From positions 992,001 through 1,056,000 of the forward strand of contig CANMSI010000001.1 in assembly GCA_947500575.1 (NCBI GenBank): a stretch of 64,000 nt of DNA, read 5' to 3'. Under the pieces are notes generated by a model. That model was not told the DNA's origin. It worked only from the letters and a program-made list of their open reading frames with translations, and made no database searches. Below are positions 43,000 to 51,933 of this stretch, one piece after another. This stretch comes from an uncultured Flavobacteriaceae bacterium (GTDB taxonomy: Bacteria > Bacteroidota > Bacteroidia > Flavobacteriales > Flavobacteriaceae). Position numbers and translations under genes: made by a program. Positions within the stretch are counted from its first letter, which is position 1. The number at the start of each line of letters is the position of its first letter.

Positions 43000-44100
43000 A
43001 TGATACAACGTTTTTTTATCTTCTGCTCAGGAGCCGACACCGCTATTTTAGAGACCTGTTCTCCCGGAGAACGCAATAAGTATGCTGGTATTGGTGCCAC
43101 TGTTTTCTTTACGGCATTAATGGCCTGGATAGCCAGTAGTTATGCGCTCTATACCGTTTTTGACAACCTTTACGCTGCTACTTTCTTTGGTCTGTTATGG
43201 GGTTTACTTATCTTTAATTTAGATAGATATATTGTTTCTACAATTAAAAAAAGAGAACGTTTTGGAAGTGAGTTGCTCCAAGCAGCACCTAGAATTTTAT
43301 TGGCTGTAATAATCGCTATTGTTATCTCTAAACCTTTGGAAATGAAAATTTTTGAGAAAGAGATCAACCAAGTTTTGTTAGAACAAAAGAACGAGCTTAC
43401 ACTCGCTAATAAAGAACAAATAGCTTTACAATACAATCCAACCGTCCTCACACTCAATCAAAATATTCAGCAACTCAAAAACGAAATTGCCACTAAGGAG
43501 GCAACAACCAATGCCTTGTACGATACCTATATTGCAGAAGCCGAAGGCCGCCAAGGCACCTTACTTCTCGGAAAAGGGCCTGTATATGAAGAGAAGAGAG
43601 AGAAACACGATGCAGCTCTTCTAGAACTCCAGCAGCTTAAAACCGCAAATACCCAGAAAATTGCCGCCATTGAAACTCAGATTGCTAACCTCCAAACAGA
43701 CTATGACAAAGCCGTTAGTGATTCGCAACCCATCATAGATGGTTTCGATGGTTTAATGGCGCGTATCAATGCCCTTGGAGAATTACCATGGCTACCCTCT
43801 TTTTTCATATTTCTGCTTTTTCTGGCCATAGAAACGGCACCCATCATTGCTAAACTTCTATCTCCAAAAGGGGCATACGATCTTAAATTACAAGAAGAAG
43901 AGAGCACCTTGGAAACATGGGTCGCTCAAAAAGTACAACAGCGAGCGCAACTGCTTGCCACTGACACCATTTTAAATGAGAAAATCTATGGAGAAATTGC
44001 AGAGGAAGAAGCTGTTTATGCCTATAAAAAACAAAAAGCAGAAGAACTGCTAAAACAACAAGCAGACGCATTTCATGATCTACAAATAAAAAGTCTTTAG
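43000..44100 (+). CDS. DUF4407 membrane protein
   Basis: The 366-residue protein matches DUF4407. It has MIQRFFIFCSGADTAILE with CSPGERNKYAGIGATVFFTA, then three N-terminal helices (about 32-105). A long coiled coil of about 150 residues rich in Gln, Glu and Lys follows, then one helix (PWLPSFFIFLLFLAIETAPIIAKLLSP) and a charged C-terminal helix. The start at 43000 was chosen because the upstream ATG at 42928 lies within the terminator hairpin. Function unknown; the architecture suggests a membrane-anchored periplasmic or cytoplasmic coiled coil. Confidence 0.9.
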   Translation: MIQRFFIFCSGADTAILETCSPGERNKYAGIGATVFFTALMAWIASSYALYTVFDNLYAATFFGLLWGLLIFNLDRYIVSTIKKRERFGSELLQAAPRILLAVIIAIVISKPLEMKIFEKEINQVLLEQKNELTLANKEQIALQYNPTVLTLNQNIQQLKNEIATKEATTNALYDTYIAEAEGRQGTLLLGKGPVYEEKREKHDAALLELQQLKTANTQKIAAIETQIANLQTDYDKAVSDSQPIIDGFDGLMARINALGELPWLPSFFIFLLFLAIETAPIIAKLLSPKGAYDLKLQEEESTLETWVAQKVQQRAQLLATDTILNEKIYGEIAEEEAVYAYKKQKAEELLKQQADAFHDLQIKSL

Positions 44101-44244
44101 AAATCGTATAAAATACCCTTCATTGCAAAGATTAATGACTATTTATTAGTACATTTACTCCACCAAATCGGACAGATATAGACCAAAAGTAACCAGGTTA
44201 TTTCATAACCTAGAAACTTAATTATTCATTTAATCTATATTCTC

Positions 44245-46524
44245 ATGAAGAACTTAACCCCAATTATCCTTGCTTTTTTTGCGTATATTGTATGTAGCAC
44301 TTCTCTTTCTGCTCAAAACGTCTTATTTGTTCGCGGAGGTGATGGTAGCGGCGGATTTTTAGAAGGAGGCTCCGATGAACAACTAGCAGACATTACCAAT
44401 TTTACTACTAATTCTGGCAATCATGGATGGGGAACTTTTGCCCAAACCCTTGAAGAAAACGGATATACCGTTACTCAAATTAAAGAAGGAAATGGCGGAA
44501 GTAGTGGCGTAAACTTTGCTGGGATGAATCTGGAACAATACGATGTAATTGTTTTAGGATCTAACAACGCCCCCTATTCGGAAACACAAGCAAATGCAAT
44601 TGAAACATGGGTGAAAAATGGTGGTGGACTGCTTACAATTAGCGATGCTAACTTTGGATCTAGTTGGTGCGATGCCCCCTCTTCTGACCAAGCGTTTCTT
44701 TCCAAATTTGGTATTGTTGTTAATCAAGATCGAGGCACCTATATTTTGCGTAGTTCCGATGGCGATTTTTTAGAAGCATCTCATCCAATATTAGCAGGAA
44801 TATCCGCATATGATGGAGAAGGAGTATCTCCTTTTACTATAGCATCCAGCATTCCATCAGGCGTAACAGTAGAGCGTCTGGTACAAGTAAAACCTGGGCA
44901 ACAAATACGTTTGAACAATAGTACTACAGGAAACTGTCAAGGAAGTTCAAGAACTGCAAATAATACAGATGCAGTAATGGTAGCAGCGAGTGCTGGAGAA
45001 GGAAGAGTATTGGCGCATTATGATAGAAATACATTCTTTAATCAAAACGGCGCAGGCACCAATATCAACCGATTTGATAATAAACAACTAGCCATTAATA
45101 TTTTTGATTGGTTATCCGAAGACTTAAGTACACCAACCGCATTAGAAATAGATGCTTTAGCATTGATCAATGCTGATAGCGATAAACGCATTGGGACATT
45201 GGTTAATAATTCTCAAATCAACTTAGATATTACGAATGATGCCAACCTCAGTGTAAATGCGCTTACTACGCCAACTACTGTAGGTAGCGTTCGATTGGAA
45301 TTGACAGGACCTATAAGTACAAACAGAACAGATAATACTGCACCATACACCTTGTTTGATACCAATGGTTCTGATTTTTCTGGAAGAAAGTTTCCTCCTG
45401 GATCCTACACCTTGTCTGTTGTTCCATATGAAAATGCCAATTTAGGAGGAACACAAGGCACTTCCACTGTTATTAATTTCAAGGTTATTGGCAGTTCTAC
45501 CAATCCTTTTGATGGTACTATTGATGCATTGGCTTTAATCAATGCTGATAGAGATAAACGCATAGGAACATTCGTCAATAATTCGCAGATCAATTTAGAT
45601 ATTACAAATGATGCAAACCTTAGTGTAAATGCACTTACAACTCCAACTTCTATCGGTAGTGTCCAACTAGAATTATCCGGACCTATAAGTACGAACAGAA
45701 CCGATAATACTGTACCCTATACCCTATTTGACACGAATGGCGATGATTTCTCTGGAAGAAAGTTTCCTCCCGGAACCTATACGCTTCGTGTAACTCCTTA
45801 TGAAAATGGAAATTTACAAGGAACTCAGGGTACCCCTGTAGCGATTAATTTTAAAGTTGTGGGAAGTACTTCTCCCCCAGCATCTTCATTAACTTTTACC
45901 TTAATTGACGCAGCAAGAGATAAAGAAGTGATAACACTAAGAAATGGAAATACCCTTACCGCACGTTATTCTAGTAATGTAAATATTAGAGCAAATACCA
46001 CCAACACCAATGTAAGGAGCGTTTTGTTACGATTAACAGGAACCAGATCTTTGGAACGTATTGAAAATAATACGCCCTATACCTTATTTGGTGCTATAGG
46101 AGACGATTACACCTCAGGATCTCTTCCCGGAGGATCCTATACCATTACAGCTGAATCTTATGCAGGAATAGGAGCCACAGGAACGCTTTTAGAAAGTTCC
46201 ACTATTAACTTTAGAATCTTAAGTGCTGCTAGCTCAACTATCGCTAAAAACGAAGTGCCTGTAGCTGCATATGCATATCCGAATCCTTTGCCACCGAGTG
46301 CAAACTTTTCCGTTAAGGTTCCTGAAGAACTGAAAGGGACTGTAAGTTATTCAGTGGTAAACGCCGCAGGCATTCCCATAGAAACGGGAAGTATGAATTT
46401 TATGAACCCTCAGCGTACCGTAGACTTCGAACTTCCGAGTCTGAGTACAAAGAATCCAGGGGTTTATTATTTGATTATTCAATCGAATGCAACGAAACAT
46501 ACCATTCCATTGGCTAAAAAATAA
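44245..46524 (+). CDS. T9SS-secreted protein with GATase/ThuA-like domain and Ig-like repeats
   Basis: The 759-residue protein has a signal peptide (IILAFFAYIVCSTSLSAQ). The N-terminal domain (about 25-295) has a flavodoxin-like glutamine-amidotransferase pattern (QNVLFVRGGDGSGG, YDVIVLGSNNAPYSE, ETWVKNGGGLLTISDANFG, NKQLAINIFDWLS), similar to ThuA-type folds of sugar-related secreted proteins. Two shared Ig-like repeats follow (372-bp unit, starting at 45148 and 45520) and a divergent third (45889). A T9SS type A sorting domain closes it (YPNPLPPSANFSV to NPGVYYLII). The catalytic ability of the N-terminal domain is not evident. A terminator follows. Confidence 0.88.
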   Translation: MKNLTPIILAFFAYIVCSTSLSAQNVLFVRGGDGSGGFLEGGSDEQLADITNFTTNSGNHGWGTFAQTLEENGYTVTQIKEGNGGSSGVNFAGMNLEQYDVIVLGSNNAPYSETQANAIETWVKNGGGLLTISDANFGSSWCDAPSSDQAFLSKFGIVVNQDRGTYILRSSDGDFLEASHPILAGISAYDGEGVSPFTIASSIPSGVTVERLVQVKPGQQIRLNNSTTGNCQGSSRTANNTDAVMVAASAGEGRVLAHYDRNTFFNQNGAGTNINRFDNKQLAINIFDWLSEDLSTPTALEIDALALINADSDKRIGTLVNNSQINLDITNDANLSVNALTTPTTVGSVRLELTGPISTNRTDNTAPYTLFDTNGSDFSGRKFPPGSYTLSVVPYENANLGGTQGTSTVINFKVIGSSTNPFDGTIDALALINADRDKRIGTFVNNSQINLDITNDANLSVNALTTPTSIGSVQLELSGPISTNRTDNTVPYTLFDTNGDDFSGRKFPPGTYTLRVTPYENGNLQGTQGTPVAINFKVVGSTSPPASSLTFTLIDAARDKEVITLRNGNTLTARYSSNVNIRANTTNTNVRSVLLRLTGTRSLERIENNTPYTLFGAIGDDYTSGSLPGGSYTITAESYAGIGATGTLLESSTINFRILSAASSTIAKNEVPVAAYAYPNPLPPSANFSVKVPEELKGTVSYSVVNAAGIPIETGSMNFMNPQRTVDFELPSLSTKNPGVYYLIIQSNATKHTIPLAKK
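45148..46230 (+). repeat. two tandem 372-bp coding repeats plus divergent third unit
   Basis: Units start at 45148 and 45520, each coding [LA]ALINAD[SR]DKRIGT at its beginning, and a divergent third unit starts near 45889. They are the same domain and unit length as the repeats in the gene at 21107, 22 kb away. Confidence 0.85.
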
Positions 46525-46532
46525 GTAGTTGT

Positions 46533-46570
46533 AAAAGATTGGTCATATAAAAATGGCCAATCTTTTATTT
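46533..46570 (+). terminator. terminator after the GATase-like secreted protein gene
   Basis: A 13-bp stem (aaaagattggtca / tggccaatctttt, one wobble pair), 8-nt loop, A/T-rich flanks; it could also serve the convergent minus-strand gene. Confidence 0.78.
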
Positions 46571-46589
46571 ATCACCCAAAGCCTTGGTA

Positions 46590-46862
46590 TTAATTCATTC
46601 CAAAAATCACCAAGCTGAGTACTATTCCTACTATTAAAAACAATAGAAAAAAATGGTTCCTACGCTCAATTCGTTTGCTCGCTCTAATTTGGGCTTTTAA
46701 TTTTTGAAGTTCAAATTCTGTTAGCTCTGGAAAATCATATGTAGTTTTAGGAAAAATGGTATTATAATCTAAGGTATTCTTATCAAACTTATTTTTTCGC
46801 TGGGAAGCCAAAGCCTTTCTCCTTCGAACCAAACCTTTAAACTGTTCTAAACTTCCAGCCAT
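46590..46862 (-). CDS. small membrane protein with basic N-terminus
   Basis: The 90-residue protein has a charged N-terminal two-thirds (QFKGLVRRRKALASQRKNKF, FELQKLKAQIRASKRIERR) and one C-terminal membrane helix (HFFLLFLIVGIVLSLVIFGM), so it is probably tail-anchored in the inner membrane. No family was recognised. It is 61 bp downstream of the metal-dependent hydrolase gene on the same strand. Confidence 0.7.
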   Translation of the reverse strand: MAGSLEQFKGLVRRRKALASQRKNKFDKNTLDYNTIFPKTTYDFPELTEFELQKLKAQIRASKRIERRNHFFLLFLIVGIVLSLVIFGMN

Positions 46863-46923
46863 CCCCTTTTATATTTACGCATGCAATAGATACGTCCTAA
46901 AAAAAGGTATTTTGTTACAAGCA

Positions 46924-47928
46924 TTAATTACCCCAAATGCGTTCCCATAAGGCAGCTAGCAAACTTTTAGCATCGGTAGTACCAAATTTAGGAGCTTCAG
47001 AAACCATTAATCCTTCAGTACTAGGAATCAATTGATAACTAAATACAAATTGGCTAGACGATGCATCTACACTCGTTAAGCCAAAGCGCAAATCATTAAA
47101 GAAAATGTTTCCTTCTTTTTCTTCGATGGTGTACCAACCCTCAGAAATTTTAATAAGTCGCTGTACTTTATCTTCTTTATCTAAAGCACCTAACAATTGA
47201 TGATTCTTTGGGTATCTTTTAAATTGAATGGGTTGAGTATCAAAAAAAGAATAGTCGCCAATAAGATAGGCATCCTCAGTTTCTACATTGGCGGTCCAGA
47301 GAATGGCATTAAATGGAGCAGGTCTAGTTTGCAAATCTGTATAAGCAACTTTCTGATTTTCCAAAGTAGTCACAAATTTTTGATAACTAATTCCTTTTAA
47401 AATGAGCGTTCCCATTAAATAGGCTGTGCTCATTATCAATCCTGTATTATTCAACTTTCTGCGTTTTGGAGCAATACGCTTCTGAAAGAGCACTAAAACA
47501 ACACAAATTAAAAACGGTAGTGTATAGAGTGGATCTATTACAAAAATATTCTTGAAGGCTAATCGCAAATCAAAGGGCCAAAAAAGTTGTGTTCCCCAGG
47601 TGGTAAAAGCATCTAAAATAGGATGTGTAAGCAACCCCCAAAACATAAGCCACGACCAGTCTTTCCAAGAGGTATTGTGTTTGCGTTCCCACCTCGAAAT
47701 TAAAAAGCCAAAAACAGGAGCAAATAGTATACTAAAAAAGATAGAATGACTGAACCCTCTATGAATTTCCAGAGTACTCACGGTATCCGTAAAAAAACGG
47801 GCCAATACATCCAAATCAGGAATGGTGCCGGCAACAGCTCCATAAAGCAAGGCCTTATTTCCCACTTTCTTCCCTAATACTGCCTCTCCAACAGCCGCTC
47901 CTAAAACAATTTGAGTAAGTGAATCCAT
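46924..47928 (-). CDS. membrane-bound metal-dependent hydrolase (YdjM/YfhO-like)
   Basis: The 334-residue protein belongs to the LexA-binding, inner-membrane-associated putative hydrolase group. The conserved motifs are MDSLTQIVLGAAVGEAVLG, IPDLDVLARF, EIHRGFSHSIFFS and THPILDAFTTWGTQLFWPF, followed by four or five membrane helices. The start at 47928 (MDSLTQ, the family N-terminus) overlaps the upstream MutS-like stop by 1 bp (TAATG), which shows coupling. The reaction is unknown. Confidence 0.9.
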   Translation of the reverse strand: MDSLTQIVLGAAVGEAVLGKKVGNKALLYGAVAGTIPDLDVLARFFTDTVSTLEIHRGFSHSIFFSILFAPVFGFLISRWERKHNTSWKDWSWLMFWGLLTHPILDAFTTWGTQLFWPFDLRLAFKNIFVIDPLYTLPFLICVVLVLFQKRIAPKRRKLNNTGLIMSTAYLMGTLILKGISYQKFVTTLENQKVAYTDLQTRPAPFNAILWTANVETEDAYLIGDYSFFDTQPIQFKRYPKNHQLLGALDKEDKVQRLIKISEGWYTIEEKEGNIFFNDLRFGLTSVDASSSQFVFSYQLIPSTEGLMVSEAPKFGTTDAKSLLAALWERIWGN

Positions 47929-49700
47929 TATTCTATGATCTCCATTTTCTTTAATAAAAAAGAAGCGTTCATATTTTGACAAATCCCTTTCTTAAAGGTA
48001 TAATCAAAATGCAACTCATCATCAATAATTTCAGCATCAAAGAAATAATTTTCTACCTGAGGCATCCCCTTTGCAACTTCACATAGACTTAAGTCGTGGG
48101 TTGCAATAATCCCAGTAGAATTAGAGGCTACCAGACGTTCTATAAACTTCCTAGAACCGATAGCCTTATCCGTGCTATTGGTGCCTTTCAAAATCTCATC
48201 GAGCACAATAAAATATTCCTCCTCCTTAATCTGATTCACAATAAACTTGAGACGTTTCAATTCAGAAAAAAAGTACGACTCATCATCCGTAAGAGAATCT
48301 GTAGTTCTCATACTGGTTATGAGCTTTATAGGATTGTAAACTACCTCCGATGCACAAACTGGCAACCCTAAATTAGCCATAACAATTTGTAGGGAAACCG
48401 TCCTTAAAAAGGTACTTTTTCCGGCCATGTTTGCCCCAGTAATAATAAAAAATTGCTCCCGATCAATAACAATATCATTAGCCACACTCTTCGCAGGATC
48501 CAACAACGGATGTGAGGCTTCTTTTGAATGCAGCACTATTCCTTTGTTTGAAAGTTGAGGGAAGCTATATGCTGGGTGGTTAAAAGCAAAATTTCCAAGA
48601 CTACTATAAGCATCAAAAAATGCTATCGTATGAAACCATTCTTCAACATACGCTCCATTCTTCTTTATCCATTGTTCTAGTCTATAAGATTGTCGTAAAT
48701 CCCATAGCAGAAACGCATTTCCTAAAAAGCCAAAGAAAATATTATTCCTATGCTCTAAAGCATTGAGAATATTGGAAAACTCTTTTAGTAAATCGGATAC
48801 CTTTTTACTTTTTTGTAGGATCTTTTGTTTTTCTTCTTGTAGAAGTTCAGCCTTAAAGTCAAACTCTTCTATTTCCAAAATCAGTTTTTGATATTGCTGA
48901 AAAGTACCTTGTACTTTGCTGGTGTGTGCAGCTAAAACACTCACTTTTTTAATATACAATCCGGTAATTCCCAACCCAACAAACAACCATATGGCAAGGC
49001 CAGAAACAGGGACTAGATCCACAAAATATCCAATTAATACGGCCAGCGAAAGAAACGAAAAAATCGTAGGAACATACCGCATTATTGCAGGCACGAAAAA
49101 CTGGTATTTTTGCAACCAGCTAAGAATAGTTTTATAACTAGTTTCCGTTTTTATTAGAGTAGCCACGGCTGCAAAATGCTGTCTCCATTTAGGCATCGAT
49201 GCAAGTTCTTTTATTGCTTTCTGTTTTTTTGAAATATCGTCAATAGTATTTGCCGTTAGCATTTCAACGAGCAAGCTCTTGCCCTGCACTAGTGTAGTTC
49301 TATTGCAATATTGAAAAAAGGAACCTTCACCAAACAAATCAATATCCTGGCTAAACACATGTGCATCATTCTTAAACTCATCTCCGGGGTCAAGCTGATC
49401 AAATTTTCGATTCAACACGGCCACTTCTACTTCACTCATTTGAATTAATGCAAGTTTCATTGCTCTTTTGTATTGCAAATCGGTATGACGTGCAACTAAA
49501 AAAAGAAACAAAACAGCACATATCAAAATTACTGCAAGTACCGCTTTAGCATTTCCAAATAAGAAATAAACCCCCAAAGATCCCAGTACAAAAATGCTAA
49601 GTCGTAAAATACTGGAAGCGAACAGTTTTTTTTTAAAATCTGCTGCACCCTGTTGGTTCTCCTCAATCTGTTCCTTGTAAAAAGTAAGAAGTTTGTTCAT
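47928..49700 (-). CDS. membrane-anchored MutS-related ATPase
   Basis: The 590-residue protein has two N-terminal membrane helices (about 28-48 and 52-70), two more (about 203-227 and 232-250), a helical lever region, and a complete MutS ATPase domain. The Walker A motif is GANMAGKST (422-430), the MutS signature TSMRTTDSLTDDESYFFSEL is at 462-481, Walker B is FIVLDE (to E502), and ATHD is at 533-536. It lacks the mismatch-recognition domain I of true MutS and the Smr domain of MutS2. A role in mismatch repair is therefore doubtful. It is coupled to the downstream hydrolase gene. Confidence 0.9.
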   Translation of the reverse strand: MNKLLTFYKEQIEENQQGAADFKKKLFASSILRLSIFVLGSLGVYFLFGNAKAVLAVILICAVLFLFLVARHTDLQYKRAMKLALIQMSEVEVAVLNRKFDQLDPGDEFKNDAHVFSQDIDLFGEGSFFQYCNRTTLVQGKSLLVEMLTANTIDDISKKQKAIKELASMPKWRQHFAAVATLIKTETSYKTILSWLQKYQFFVPAIMRYVPTIFSFLSLAVLIGYFVDLVPVSGLAIWLFVGLGITGLYIKKVSVLAAHTSKVQGTFQQYQKLILEIEEFDFKAELLQEEKQKILQKSKKVSDLLKEFSNILNALEHRNNIFFGFLGNAFLLWDLRQSYRLEQWIKKNGAYVEEWFHTIAFFDAYSSLGNFAFNHPAYSFPQLSNKGIVLHSKEASHPLLDPAKSVANDIVIDREQFFIITGANMAGKSTFLRTVSLQIVMANLGLPVCASEVVYNPIKLITSMRTTDSLTDDESYFFSELKRLKFIVNQIKEEEYFIVLDEILKGTNSTDKAIGSRKFIERLVASNSTGIIATHDLSLCEVAKGMPQVENYFFDAEIIDDELHFDYTFKKGICQNMNASFLLKKMEIIE

Positions 49701-49725
49701 TCTAAAGTAAAGATCACTTTGGCGC

Positions 49726-50085
49726 TTATAAAGCGTCGAATTCTCCTTTTAATTTTTTAGTGAATTTCGAAACTACCAAATCATAGGAATGATCTATTAG
49801 CTCAATTATTAGTTGCGGGGGTAGTTGTTCTTCCAAAAAAATCGTATTCCAATGTTTTTTGCTCATATGGAATCCGGGTGTTATTATTCCATCGTATTCT
49901 TCTCTAAGACTAATTGCTTTCTCTGGATCACATTTCAAATTAACCTGTGACGGAATACGTTCTAAAGGAGCTAATGCAAACATTTTTCCCATCACCTTAA
50001 ATACGAGTGTGTCTTTATCAAATGGAAATTCTTCGGTAACTCCTTTTTTAGAAATACAGTAATTTCTTAGGGTTTCAATATCCAT
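49726..50085 (-). CDS. MmcQ/YjbR-family protein
   Basis: The 119-residue protein matches the YjbR fold: MDIETLRNYCISKKGVTEEF, then FKVMGKMFALAPLE, VNLKCDPEKAISLRE, ITPGFHMSKKHWNTI and LIDHSYDLVVSKF. It is a small cytoplasmic, possibly DNA-binding, protein (CyaY-like fold). No enzymatic function is established. The next gene upstream ends 6 bp before it. Confidence 0.92.
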   Translation of the reverse strand: MDIETLRNYCISKKGVTEEFPFDKDTLVFKVMGKMFALAPLERIPSQVNLKCDPEKAISLREEYDGIITPGFHMSKKHWNTIFLEEQLPPQLIIELIDHSYDLVVSKFTKKLKGEFDAL

Positions 50086-50091
50086 AAATAC

Positions 50092-50487
50092 TCATATTCC
50101 TTTAGAATCATACACAATTACCTTTGTCCACAAGTCTTTACACTCTTCAATAAAAAGTAAATGAGCCGCTTCTTTTTGATACTTATCTTGCGCCTCATCA
50201 GATTCAAAAGTAACAATGAGTGAGTAGGTAAATGAACCATCAACCACTTCTCGAGACGCCTTAGGAGGAGTGCCAATAAAGTTGGTTTTTGCGTAAAGAG
50301 AATTGTCTAAAAACTTCTGAAGCGAAGTCTCAAATTTACTTCTATCAGTTGTATTCTCAGGATTTTTCAGCCAAAAGTATACAACATGTGTAAAATTACT
50401 ATCAAAGTTCTTCATTTGGGTTTCTGTTTGACCAAAGATGGTCGTTGTTGCTATCAAAAATAGGAAAGTAAGGATTGTTTTTTTCAT
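50092..50487 (-). CDS. secreted Dabb-domain (stress-responsive A/B barrel) protein
   Basis: The 131-residue protein has a signal peptide (TILTFLFLIATTTIFGQ) and a Dabb ferredoxin-like barrel: FTHVVYFWLKNPENTTDR, RSKFETSLQKFL, FTYSLIVTFESDEAQDKYQ. These domains form dimeric barrels; the exact role is unknown. Its start codon follows the stop of the upstream DUF4230 gene with no gap. Confidence 0.88.
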   Translation of the reverse strand: MKKTILTFLFLIATTTIFGQTETQMKNFDSNFTHVVYFWLKNPENTTDRSKFETSLQKFLDNSLYAKTNFIGTPPKASREVVDGSFTYSLIVTFESDEAQDKYQKEAAHLLFIEECKDLWTKVIVYDSKGI

Positions 50488-51123
50488 TTATTCTCTGTTT
50501 TTATTTTCAATTTGTTTTTTAGAGTTTGCCTGTATCTCCAAGGCAGAATAGTCCAAGGTCCAACCAATAGTTTCTACCAAACTTTGAGCTAATAATATTG
50601 CTTCTAAGGCTTCTCTTTGGGCAGTTTCTATTAATCCACTTGCTGGAACTTTTTCGCGAATGTGTTTTTTTGCTTCCTGATTCACTGTAGTAAGATCGTC
50701 TGGAGAAAAGGAATTAAAAAGTCCATTCTTGATATCATAAAATTCAAGATCGGGTTCTACAGAAAGTATTTCAGGTTGTGGAAAACCACTCAAAATAACT
50801 TGTTTTTTATCAGTATTAGCATGTACCTGCACCAATTTTAAATCATATCCAATGTGTACTTTTGCTCTAATAACAATCAGTGCCTTTTTCTTACTACTCA
50901 CCAAACTCAAAAAACGCTCTCTGGTATTCTCATAGGTGTAAATCTCTGCGAAATCTCCTTCTACCGCAATCAATTTACATACCTTCTTTATTTTATCTAA
51001 AAGAATAACAGATTGTTGCTCCGTAAGTTCTTTAGCTTTCTTTTTTCGAAACAAAGAATACAGCCAATACATAAGTATAATGCCTAAAATTAGACCAAGA
51101 AATACCGCCAAAATACCATCCAT
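50488..51123 (-). CDS. DUF4230 membrane-anchored protein
   Basis: The 211-residue protein has one N-terminal helix (ILAVFLGLILGIILMYWLYSLF) and a DUF4230 domain (KKALIVIRAKVHIGYDLKLVQV, KKQVILSGFPQPEILSVEPDLEFYD), followed by a helical segment with the GLIETAQREALEAIL pattern. Function unknown. It is directly fused in transcription to the Dabb gene. Confidence 0.88.
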   Translation of the reverse strand: MDGILAVFLGLILGIILMYWLYSLFRKKKAKELTEQQSVILLDKIKKVCKLIAVEGDFAEIYTYENTRERFLSLVSSKKKALIVIRAKVHIGYDLKLVQVHANTDKKQVILSGFPQPEILSVEPDLEFYDIKNGLFNSFSPDDLTTVNQEAKKHIREKVPASGLIETAQREALEAILLAQSLVETIGWTLDYSALEIQANSKKQIENKNRE

Positions 51124-51159
51124 GGGTTAAATATAAGAAGAAGTTTCTATGGAAAGTTA

Positions 51160-51909
51160 CTATGCATCAATTTGATATAAAACCGGCCTGCTTGGGCTGG
51201 CATCATTTTCAAAAGCAGCTACTTGAAGATTTAAAAAATAGGCGCCATCTGCTACATTATTGGGAACAAAAATAAACTCCGTAATTGTAGCCTTGGTACG
51301 TACTTTTCCTTCTGTATTCCAAAAAGCGTTATGCGCTAATAAAGCACCTTTATCCTTCTCTTTATCTACAGAAGGTAAATCTATTAGCAGATGTTGCACA
51401 TTAGCTTCAACAAGGTATTGGGCAGCCTCTTCTAACAAATAAGGAGGATTGGTATGCGAATATTGTTTGGATAATTTCTCTCTAAGATTGGGTAAAGTTC
51501 GTATCACAATTGCCTGTCTTTTTTTATTCCCAATTGCATACCGCAATTGCTTTTTGGAGATCACAAAATCATCTTGGTATTTTTCGGGAGCAATAGTGAT
51601 TACCTCTGCTAAAAAGAAAAAATTGGAAAGTGCTTTGTTCACAGAATGAAATTCTTTAGTAATATGTCCTACGCATTCCGTATGCGTACCATGTGCGTGC
51701 GGATTAAAGGAGATATCGTTAAAATTGGTTGAGGCTCCTGCAGAAATACTTCCAATAAAGTCTCCATTTTGATGAGGCAGTATCGTTGGATGACCTACAT
51801 ACCAAGCATTGACATTGGAAGCACTTCCCAACATTGGTATTGAGATATCTATTGGCTTGGATAGATCTATTGTGTAATTTCTACTATTATGTTTAATTGT
51901 TGCAATCAT
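51160..51909 (-). CDS. cyclase-family metal hydrolase (kynurenine formamidase-like)
   Basis: The 249-residue protein of the cyclase family (PF04199 type) contains the metal motif H73-GTH-x-E-x3-H82 in HAHGTHTECVGH, with Glu78 where Asp is usual, and FIGSISAGASTNFNDISFNPH. Family members hydrolyse amides such as N-formylkynurenine. The substrate here is not determined, and no tryptophan-catabolism genes are adjacent. Confidence 0.88.
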   Translation of the reverse strand: MIATIKHNSRNYTIDLSKPIDISIPMLGSASNVNAWYVGHPTILPHQNGDFIGSISAGASTNFNDISFNPHAHGTHTECVGHITKEFHSVNKALSNFFFLAEVITIAPEKYQDDFVISKKQLRYAIGNKKRQAIVIRTLPNLREKLSKQYSHTNPPYLLEEAAQYLVEANVQHLLIDLPSVDKEKDKGALLAHNAFWNTEGKVRTKATITEFIFVPNNVADGAYFLNLQVAAFENDASPSRPVLYQIDA

Positions 51910-51933
51910 AGATTAAATCTCTCTTGGTAGTTT

